Origin: Acidimicrobiia bacterium
GTDB taxonomy: Bacteria > Actinomycetota > Acidimicrobiia > Spongiisociales > SHLN01
Direction of reading: 5' to 3'
Length of the DNA: 7,713 nucleotides
Assembly: GCA_013043085.1 (NCBI GenBank)
Contig: JABDOU010000297.1
Span: 1-7,713 of the forward strand
Below the pieces are notes generated by a model. It was not told the origin of the DNA, searched no databases, and saw only the letters and a program-made list of their open reading frames with translations. Made by a program: the position numbers and the translations under genes. Shown here in pieces: positions 1 to 5,468 of this stretch (the stretch's first letter is position 1; every line of letters begins with the position of its first letter).

Positions 1-966
1 GTTGCGTAGTTCCTCGCGGGATTGGAGGCGGACTTCCGACGGGGGTTCGTACTCCTTGATTTCTACGCCGCCGTCCTGCTGGTCTGCCAGGTCTAGGAGG
101 GACGTGATGTCTCCGCTGGTCTCGTCCATCGCCTCCATGAGGTCGCCCAACCGTTCGTAACGGTCGGCAAAACCGGCCATCGGAAAATCCTGTGGCTCGA
201 TGTCGGGAACCTCGTCCCAGGAGACCGGTGCAGAAACCAGGCCCGTGGGCCGTACCGAGTAGGCCGAAGCAATTGTGTGGTCGCGGGCGTTCTGGTTGTA
301 GTCGATGAAGACACCATGGCGATCCTCCTTCCACCACTCCGAGGTCGCGATGTCGGGAACCTCGGCTTCCACGGCCCGGGCCAGGGCCAGAGCGGCTCGA
401 CGAACCTGCCGGAATCCCCATTCGGGCTTGATTCGCACGTAGATGTGAAATCCCCTGGATCCGGACGTTTTGGGCCATCCGATCAGATCGTGCTGCTCGA
501 GTACGGGCCGGACGGCCAGCGCAACGTCCCGAACATCAACAAACGTGGCTTGAGGCGTTGGATCGAGATCGATTCGCAGTTCGTCAGGTTGTTCGAGATG
601 CTCCACCCGAGAGCTCCACGGATTGAGATCCACACAATTCATCTGCGCCATCCATACGACGTCGGCAGGAGACCTCGGGACGAACCACCCGGCCGTCCGT
701 CCTGAGGGATAAGCAATGGCGACACGTTCCCCTGCTGAAGCTGGGGCCCTCTTCTGAAAGAACGGCTCCTGTTCGACTCCGTTCGGCCAACGTTTGAGGA
801 GGCAAGGTCTGCCGAACACGCCACCGAGGGCGCCGTCAGAGCAGGCAACGAAGTGCTCGACCACGTCGAGTTTCGTCCAGCCCTGTTGCGGGTACATGGT
901 CTTGTCCGGAGAGGAAATGCGAACCGATTCGCCTGCTACCTCGACGTTGGTTTCCTTCCTGACCAT
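1..966 (-). CDS. ligD: LigD-type polymerase/primase domain protein (NHEJ PolDom), partial at left edge
   Basis: Reads on the minus strand from ATG at 966 to the window edge without a stop: 322 residues visible, C-terminus missing. The family is the archaeo-eukaryotic primase-like polymerase of bacterial non-homologous end joining, which fills gaps and adds (ribo)nucleotides at DNA double-strand breaks together with Ku and a ligase. Visible motifs: LLKRWP (57-62) and FFQKRAP (69-75), as in the phosphate-binding front of PolDom; the metal-binding pair in RIDLDP (D133, D135); TSGSRGFHIYV (167-177) with H174; and KEDRHGVFIDYNQN (213-226) with the third metal aspartate D222. YSVRP and VSAPVSWDEV follow at 236-253. 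The order matches mycobacterial PolDom and the stand-alone Rv3730c-type enzymes (about 300-400 residues). No ligase or nuclease domain is seen in the visible part, so it may be stand-alone or fused beyond the edge. There is no good Shine-Dalgarno before ATG 966, so the exact start is less sure than the family. It is transcribed divergently from the lipid operon. The symbol reflects the domain family only. Confidence 0.9.
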   Translation of the reverse strand, partial: MVRKETNVEVAGESVRISSPDKTMYPQQGWTKLDVVEHFVACSDGALGGVFGRPCLLKRWPNGVEQEPFFQKRAPASAGERVAIAYPSGRTAGWFVPRSPADVVWMAQMNCVDLNPWSSRVEHLEQPDELRIDLDPTPQATFVDVRDVALAVRPVLEQHDLIGWPKTSGSRGFHIYVRIKPEWGFRQVRRAALALARAVEAEVPDIATSEWWKEDRHGVFIDYNQNARDHTIASAYSVRPTGLVSAPVSWDEVPDIEPQDFPMAGFADRYERLGDLMEAMDETSGDITSLLDLADQQDGGVEIKEYEPPSEVRLQSREELRN

Positions 967-988
967 ACGTGCAGTTTGGCAGGGAAGT

Positions 989-1018
989 TTGACATCCAAA
1001 CCCCGGGCGGCTTCGAAT
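989..1018 (+). promoter_or_regulatory. Candidate sigma-70-type promoter for the lipid-modification operon
   Basis: A perfect -35 hexamer TTGACA lies at 989-994, followed after 18 bp by TCGAAT at 1013-1018, a 4/6 match to TATAAT. Transcription would begin around 1025, inside or just before the ribosome binding site, giving an unusually short leader; this is the main reason for doubt. I saw no ECF-type (ChrR/SigE-like) promoter motif in this 68-bp gap. The gap must also hold the promoter of the divergent LigD-type gene, for which no convincing hexamers were found. Confidence 0.3.
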
Positions 1019-1020
1019 AG

Positions 1021-1030
1021 GGAAGGAGGT
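1021..1030 (+). promoter_or_regulatory. Shine-Dalgarno sequence that fixes the flavoprotein start
   Basis: GGAAGGAGGT is a near-perfect anti-16S match ending 4 nt before GTG at 1035. An in-frame GTG at 1029 also exists but overlaps this motif and so cannot use it; the site therefore selects GTG 1035, giving a protein that begins MRIAIIGTG as is typical for Rossmann flavoproteins. Confidence 0.8.
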
Positions 1031-1034
1031 GCAC

Positions 1035-2264
1035 GTGCGCATAGCGATTATTGGAACAGGAATAGCCGGTCTCGGCGCCGCCCATCGTCTTCGTGACGCC
1101 GTGGATCTCACCTTGTTTGAAGCCAACGATTGGGTAGGTGGCCACACCCACACGGTGGATGTCGCCCTATCTACGGATGAATCAGTTCCGGTTGATACCG
1201 GGTTCATCGTCTACAACGAATCCACCTACCCGCTGTTGACGAAGCTCTTTGCAGACCTGCATGTGGCGACCGAGCCCTCCGATATGTCGTTCTCCGTGCG
1301 CGGACCGGCCGGCGAATACGAGGGCTCGGCGCGGGGAATGTTCGTCGATCCGAGAGCTCTTGTCGATCCATCGCACTGGGCGATGATTCGTGACATCCTT
1401 GCCTTCAATCGGCGCGTCAACGAAGTGGACCTCGATCAGCTCCCGCCCGGCCTCACCCTCGGTGCATTCACCGCCGATCTCTCGCAATCATTTCAGCAGC
1501 GGTATCTGTTGCCCATGGGCGCAGCCATTTGGTCGACGCCTGCCAACGAGATGTTCGATTATCCGGCGGACACTCTCGTCCGGTTCTTTCGCAACCACGG
1601 ACTCGCACAATTGCGCGACCGCCCTGCATGGCGGACGGTCACCGGAGGGTCGCGTACCTACGTTGAGGCGTTGACAAAGCCATTCTGCGATCGGATTCGT
1701 CTCAAAACCCCTGTACAGGAAATCCGTCGCGGGGCGGACGGGGTAGACGTCGTCACACCTGCCGGGATCGAACGGTTTGACGGTGTGCTGCTGGCGACTC
1801 ATGCCGACACCTCCCTAAAAATCCTCAACGGTTGGTCATCGCCGGCCGAGCAAAACCTTCTGTCCAACTTCCGATACGCTCGCAACGAAGCCGTTCTCCA
1901 CACCGACCCATCCTTGATGCCTGCTAGCAAGCGAGCGTGGGCCAGCTGGAACGTCGTTCAGCGGGATCCGTTTGCCGATCCTTCACTCACGTACTGGATG
2001 AACCGTCTTCAGAATCTGGAGACTTCGAAACCGGTGTTCGTCACCCTCAACCCGGATCGCATGCCCGGGCAGGTTCATGGAAGCTGGATGTACGATCATC
2101 CAATGTTCGATGCGCGTGCTGTCGAAGCTCAACGACACCTTTCCGATCTACAGGGTTCCGATCGGGTGTGGTTTGCCGGTGCCTATTTCCGATATGGTTT
2201 TCACGAAGACGGTCTGATGGCGGGTTATGCCGCGGCTGATTCCATTCTGCAGAGCTGCGGATGA
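1035..2264 (+). CDS. FAD-dependent amine-oxidase-like oxidoreductase (COG2907 type)
   Basis: 409 residues from GTG 1035. The N-terminus is a dinucleotide-binding Rossmann fold: IAIIGTGIAGLG (3-14) carries GxGxxG, the acidic residue E29 in LFEAND fits FAD ribose binding, and GGHTHTV (35-41) is the second flavin motif of the amine-oxidase superfamily. The C-terminal FAD signature is WFAGAYFRYGFHEDGLMAG (379-397), characteristic of the COG2907 group. No signal peptide or clear membrane segment is seen, so it is probably cytoplasmic or membrane-peripheral. COG2907 proteins are repeatedly encoded with DUF1365 and Cfa-type methyltransferases, for example M. tuberculosis Rv0449c beside Rv0448c and ufaA1, and in proteobacterial ChrR/SigE regulons. 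That context implies a redox step on a methylated or unsaturated acyl chain; the substrate is not shown by sequence and true amine oxidase activity is unlikely. The stop overlaps the next start (ATGA at 2261-2264), indicating translational coupling. Confidence 0.9.
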   Translation: MRIAIIGTGIAGLGAAHRLRDAVDLTLFEANDWVGGHTHTVDVALSTDESVPVDTGFIVYNESTYPLLTKLFADLHVATEPSDMSFSVRGPAGEYEGSARGMFVDPRALVDPSHWAMIRDILAFNRRVNEVDLDQLPPGLTLGAFTADLSQSFQQRYLLPMGAAIWSTPANEMFDYPADTLVRFFRNHGLAQLRDRPAWRTVTGGSRTYVEALTKPFCDRIRLKTPVQEIRRGADGVDVVTPAGIERFDGVLLATHADTSLKILNGWSSPAEQNLLSNFRYARNEAVLHTDPSLMPASKRAWASWNVVQRDPFADPSLTYWMNRLQNLETSKPVFVTLNPDRMPGQVHGSWMYDHPMFDARAVEAQRHLSDLQGSDRVWFAGAYFRYGFHEDGLMAGYAAADSILQSCG

Positions 2265-3025
2265 CACACGCCATCTACGACGGATCTGTGATGCACCACC
2301 GCGTACGGCCGCGGCGCCACCGTTTTACCTATCGGGTGTTCTGGACGCTCGTTGACATCGATGAACTGGACCGGCTGCCGTCGCTGATGCGATGGAACCG
2401 ATTTGGGCTGCTCGGTTTTTATGACACAGATCATGGGCCTCGGGACGGCTCATCTCTTCGTCCATGGATCGAGGCCACGTGTTCGGATGCCGGCATCGAC
2501 ATCGGTGGAGGGCGTGTGCGGCTTCTCAGTTTTCCTCGCATGCTGGGCTACGTTTTCAATCCATTGTCGGTGTGGTTCTGTGAGAACGCCGACGGAGAAC
2601 TCCGCGCGATTCTCTATGAGGTTGCAAACACATTCGGCGAGTACCACAGCTACTTGTTGCCGGTCGACGGTGCAGTAGATCACACGTGGGACAAGCAGCT
2701 GTTCGTGTCTCCCTTTGTGGACGTCGACGACGTGGTCTATCGGTTCAGGATGCAACCACCCACCGATTCAGTATTGGTGGCAAGCAGGGTCGCCGATGCC
2801 GACGGCCATCTCCTTTCTGCGGTCCTTTCCGGCGAGAAGCTGGATATGTCAAACAAGAACTTGAGGTCGATGCTGATCAAGCATCCCCTCATGACCCTCA
2901 AGGTGATCGCCGCCATCCATTGGCAGGCGGTAAGGCTGATCCTGAAGCGAGCCCCATATCGAAGCCGGGGCCTTCCCCCCGCTCAGCCGGTATCGGCGCC
3001 GTTGGAGGCAGGGGTGAAAGCATGA
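2261..3025 (+). CDS. DUF1365 domain protein of the fatty-acid modification operon
   Basis: 254 residues, a usual length for DUF1365 (COG3496). Recognisable family blocks are MHHRVRPRRHRFTYRVFWTLVD (11-32); FPRMLGYVFNPLSVWFC (91-107), with the conserved FNP(L/V)S core; YEVANTFGEYHSYLL (119-133); DKQLFVSPFVDVD (144-156); and a C-terminal block KHPLMTLKVIAAIHWQAVRLILK (207-229). The biochemical role is not established to my knowledge; the protein is nearly always found between a COG2907 flavoprotein and a Cfa-type methyltransferase, so a role in handling or further converting the modified acyl chain is an inference. The C-terminal 20-odd residues are basic and proline-rich and look unstructured. 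The start ATG overlaps the upstream stop in ATGA and has little Shine-Dalgarno of its own; the end overlaps the next gene in a second ATGA (3022-3025), so all three genes are probably translated as a coupled unit. Confidence 0.9.
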   Translation: MTHAIYDGSVMHHRVRPRRHRFTYRVFWTLVDIDELDRLPSLMRWNRFGLLGFYDTDHGPRDGSSLRPWIEATCSDAGIDIGGGRVRLLSFPRMLGYVFNPLSVWFCENADGELRAILYEVANTFGEYHSYLLPVDGAVDHTWDKQLFVSPFVDVDDVVYRFRMQPPTDSVLVASRVADADGHLLSAVLSGEKLDMSNKNLRSMLIKHPLMTLKVIAAIHWQAVRLILKRAPYRSRGLPPAQPVSAPLEAGVKA

Positions 3026-4176
3026 AGTCCTCGATCGTGCTGGGGGTACTAGATCGCTTCATCAGCAAGGGAAAGCTCTCCGTATCGGGTCCAAACGGAG
3101 AGACGTCGGTCCTCGGTGGCCGGGCGCCTGGTCACGAAGCAGCGATCGACATCCGCCCAGGGACATCGCTTGGGGCAGTGTTATCCGGAGGGGCGCTCGG
3201 AATCGTCGAGGCCTACATGGCAGGTGGAATCGAGACGGACGATCTCACAGACTTCCTGCTGTTTGCTGCAGACAATCAACAGGCTTGGATCGCCGAACAT
3301 CCTCGCCTCTATGCCATTGGTCGATCGCTCAGCCGCTTGCGTAATACGGGAGAAACCGACGTCGAGTCCATGGCCGGTCACTACAACCTTGGCAACGAGT
3401 TCTACGAATCCTGGCTTGACCCGACCATGACCTACTCGTCGGGGCGGTTCATCGACACCGGGGATCTCGAAGAAGCCCAACGAATCAAGTACAGGTCGCT
3501 AGTTGAGCTGGCAGATATCCGACCGGGCCATCGGGTGTTGGAGATCGGCTCCGGCTGGGGCGCGTTCTCGCTCTTTCTTGCCGAGATGGGTTGCGATGTC
3601 ACCACGCTGACGATCGCAGAAGAACAGCTCGCCTATGTCGAAAAGCGGGTGGCCAACAGTGGCGCGGGCGACAGGATCGATGCGCGGTTGCTCGACTTCG
3701 CCGAGATACAGGGCGAGTTCGAACGCGTCGTGTCGGTCGAGATGATCGAATCGATCGATGAGCGCCGCTGGCAGGAGCTATTCGATGTCATTGCTCGAGT
3801 TCTCGCTCCAGGAGGAAAGCTCGGGTTGCAGTCGATTGTCATTGATGACGCGTTCTGGAGCTCTTACAGGGAGAACCCGGACTTCATCCAGCGCTACATC
3901 TTTCCGGGAGGGATGTTGCCTTCGCCCGCGATGTTGCGGACAATGGTGACCGCGTCGGGCATGACCTGGACTGGCGACCACGCGTTCGGTTCTGACTATG
4001 CAAAGACACTCGAGATGTGGCACGATCGTTTCGAGTCGGCGTGGGAGAGCATCAGGGATCTCGGTTTCGACGAACGCTTCCGGCGCATGTGGAAAAGCTA
4101 TCTGTCGTATTGCGAGGCCGGATTCCGGATTGGCCGCATCGACGTTGTGCAATTCGCGGCCGAAGTGACGAGTTAG
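3022..4176 (+). CDS. Cyclopropane-fatty-acid-synthase-family SAM methyltransferase
   Basis: 384 residues from ATG 3022, preceded by AGGGG at 3010-3014 and overlapping the DUF1365 stop. A much earlier in-frame ATG at 2686 exists but lies inside DUF1365. Cfa enzymes transfer a methyl(ene) group from S-adenosylmethionine to the double bond of acyl chains in membrane phospholipids. N-terminal Cfa block: LGIVEAYMAGGIETDDLTDF (59-78), like the GESYM region. Then GHYNLGNEFYESWLDPTMTYSS (119-140); SAM motif I VLEIGSGWGAFS (172-183); TLTIAEEQ (195-202); VSVEMIE (237-243); YIFPGGMLPS (292-301); FGSDYAKTLEMW (322-333); and MWKSYLSYCEAGF (356-368). Compared with E. coli Cfa bicarbonate-site residues from memory, E239 is kept (E243) and Y317 is kept (Y326), but C139 is S140 and H266 is Q270. 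M. tuberculosis UfaA1 also has Gln at the last position. The product could therefore be a cyclopropane, 10-methyl(ene) or furan-precursor lipid; sequence alone does not decide. Confidence 0.92.
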   Translation: MKSSIVLGVLDRFISKGKLSVSGPNGETSVLGGRAPGHEAAIDIRPGTSLGAVLSGGALGIVEAYMAGGIETDDLTDFLLFAADNQQAWIAEHPRLYAIGRSLSRLRNTGETDVESMAGHYNLGNEFYESWLDPTMTYSSGRFIDTGDLEEAQRIKYRSLVELADIRPGHRVLEIGSGWGAFSLFLAEMGCDVTTLTIAEEQLAYVEKRVANSGAGDRIDARLLDFAEIQGEFERVVSVEMIESIDERRWQELFDVIARVLAPGGKLGLQSIVIDDAFWSSYRENPDFIQRYIFPGGMLPSPAMLRTMVTASGMTWTGDHAFGSDYAKTLEMWHDRFESAWESIRDLGFDERFRRMWKSYLSYCEAGFRIGRIDVVQFAAEVTS

Positions 4177-4207
4177 TCCTTTCTCTGCCAGTTAGTCCTT
4201 CTCTGCC
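4171..4207. repeat. Tandem 19/18-bp direct repeat spanning two convergent stop codons
   Basis: Copy 1 (4171-4189) is AGTTAGTCCTTTCTCTGCC and copy 2 (4190-4207) is AGTTAGTCCTTCTCTGCC; they differ only by one T in a run, and both are followed by AG. Copy 1 contains the methyltransferase stop (TAG, 4174-4176) and copy 2 contains the dinB stop (TAA on the minus strand, 4194-4192). Only 15 nt separate the two stop codons, and no hairpin terminator is visible between them. See the findings for the interpretation as a recent duplication. Confidence 0.9.
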
Positions 4208-5412
4208 AGCTCACGGAACTCGTCGGGCACACCCCGGTTGCCTCCCAGTACGACCGACGCCCTGCCGACCGCATCCTTTCCGAACCTTTCGCGAGCCTTG
4301 TCAATTTGCTCGTCCACAGACAACTGAGCGGCTCCCACCGGACTTCCGGGATGGAGGGCGTCGCCGACGGAAAAGGGAAGCTCCAGTTGGAGAGGTCCTG
4401 CGAGCTCGAGTTTGCTCATACTGATCGCAACGAGTGTGACGGGACCCGGTTGCTCCCGTCGGGCATCTGCCAGGAGTTCGACGGCTGCCGAGTGGAGACC
4501 AGCGGTGGTTGACACCGCAGCCGGCAGCGTGATGGCCCGGGTCACCGCCCTCATGTCGGCGAATCTGGCGCGCACCGTAATGGTCCGGCCGGCACGCCCC
4601 TTCTTCCGAAGACGTGCAGACAACCTGTCTGCGATCCGAAGCAGCGCCACCGACAAGTCAGTTTCACGTGTGAGGCCACGGCCGAGGGCGCTCTGACTTC
4701 CCATAGACCCTGCGCGCCCCGGCTTGCGGACGCTTCGACCATCTCGATTCCAGGCCAGGGCATGAAAATGGTTGGCCGCTCCCGGCCCGAGCCACGCAGT
4801 CAGATGTTCCTTGGAAGCTTGTGCCAGGTCGCCGACCGTTTGTATCCCATATTCGGCCAGTGTTGCGTTTCTGACCGGACCCACGCCCCACATCACCGAA
4901 ACCGGTAGGCCGTGGAGCCATGCGATCTCGTCTTCCGGCCTGAGGAGCCCATCCGGCTTGGCCTGGCCGGAAGCGACTTTCGCCAAGAATTTGGTTGATG
5001 CGATACCAACCGAGATGGGCAGGCCGACCTCGTTGGCGACCCGTTGACGGATCGCCTGGCCGATTTCGTCCGGAGAGCCGAGAAGGTGTGTCGATCCACG
5101 CACATCGAGAAAGGCCTCGTCGATTGAGATTTGCTCGACCAGCGGCGTCATGTCCGCGCAGATGGCCATGACCTGTTTCGAGATCGGTCCGTAGTTTTCG
5201 AACGAGCCGTTTACGACGACGGCGTCTGGACAGAGGTGGAGGGCTTGTTTGACACCCATCGGCGCCGCCACACCGTGGGCCCGCGCTTCATAGCTGGCAG
5301 CCAGCACCACACCGCCGCCAACCAGCACGGGTCGACCGGCGAGCTCGGGATGCAGCATCTGCTCAACCGACGCATAGAAGGCATCGAGATCGACGTGAAG
5401 GATTCCTTGCAT
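4192..5412 (-). CDS. dinB: DNA polymerase IV (Y-family translesion polymerase)
   Basis: 406 residues from ATG 5412. Y-family polymerases copy past damaged bases and extend misaligned primers with low fidelity. The start ILHVDLDAFYASVE (4-17) carries catalytic D8 and, at position 13, Tyr in the steric-gate position that excludes ribonucleotides. ASYEARAHGV (39-48) is the finger motif, and ISIDEAFLDV (95-104) holds catalytic D98 and E99. GLPISVGIASTKFLAKVAS (130-148) and the helix-hairpin-helix WGVGPVRNATLAEYGI (175-190) follow, then the little-finger domain. QLELPF (342-347) is a sliding-clamp binding motif, followed by a 59-residue tail including DKARERFGKDAVGRASVV typical of Pol IV. Unlike the mycobacterial Rv3056 type, all catalytic residues and the SIDEAF motif are intact, so it should be active. 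An in-frame ATG at 5460 and GTG at 5442 would only add a non-conserved leader. Its start lies 56 bp after the MFS stop, so co-transcription is possible, though it may have its own promoter. Confidence 0.95.
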   Translation of the reverse strand: MQGILHVDLDAFYASVEQMLHPELAGRPVLVGGGVVLAASYEARAHGVAAPMGVKQALHLCPDAVVVNGSFENYGPISKQVMAICADMTPLVEQISIDEAFLDVRGSTHLLGSPDEIGQAIRQRVANEVGLPISVGIASTKFLAKVASGQAKPDGLLRPEDEIAWLHGLPVSVMWGVGPVRNATLAEYGIQTVGDLAQASKEHLTAWLGPGAANHFHALAWNRDGRSVRKPGRAGSMGSQSALGRGLTRETDLSVALLRIADRLSARLRKKGRAGRTITVRARFADMRAVTRAITLPAAVSTTAGLHSAAVELLADARREQPGPVTLVAISMSKLELAGPLQLELPFSVGDALHPGSPVGAAQLSVDEQIDKARERFGKDAVGRASVVLGGNRGVPDEFRELAEKD

Positions 5413-5419
5413 CCAGGTC

Positions 5420-5425
5420 AGTATC
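5420..5425 (-). promoter_or_regulatory. Candidate extended -10 for a leaderless dinB transcript
   Basis: On the minus strand, TGC-GATACT gives a TGn-extended -10-like hexamer ending exactly 7 nt before ATG 5412. That spacing would place the transcription start on or next to the A of the start codon. No Shine-Dalgarno precedes ATG 5412, which agrees with a leaderless message, common in actinobacteria. No good -35 is visible and no SOS (LexA) box was recognised, so this is tentative. Confidence 0.35.
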
Positions 5426-5468
5426 GCACACGGCCGTGACACGGCTCGTAGAGGCCACATCCCGCGGC

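Noticed and set aside
277..705. Open frame of 142 codons on the plus strand
   Set aside because: It is antisense to the LigD-type gene, whose minus-strand reading carries complete PolDom motifs; the plus-strand translation has no recognisable domain.
1029..1034. GTG 1029 as the start of the flavoprotein
   Set aside because: It overlaps the Shine-Dalgarno itself; GTG 1035 is correctly spaced from it.
836..1207. Minus-strand frame of 123 codons crossing the divergent gap
   Set aside because: It overlaps the start of both well-supported genes in another frame and has low-complexity composition typical of an antisense shadow.
2686..3021. N-terminal extension of the Cfa-type methyltransferase
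   Set aside because: This 112-codon stretch lies inside DUF1365 in another frame and is unlike any Cfa N-terminus; ATG 3022 has a ribosome binding site and an ATGA overlap.
4177..4191. Bidirectional terminator between the methyltransferase gene and dinB
   Set aside because: No inverted repeat or T-tract is present; the notable structure here is a direct repeat.
4664..4921. Minus-strand frame of 85 codons and similar short frames inside dinB
   Set aside because: They sit in alternative frames of an intact, motif-complete dinB.
5413..5460. Upstream starts for dinB (ATG 5460, GTG 5442)
   Set aside because: They would add a 10-16 residue leader absent from the usual Pol IV N-terminus, which begins only a few residues before HVDLDAF.
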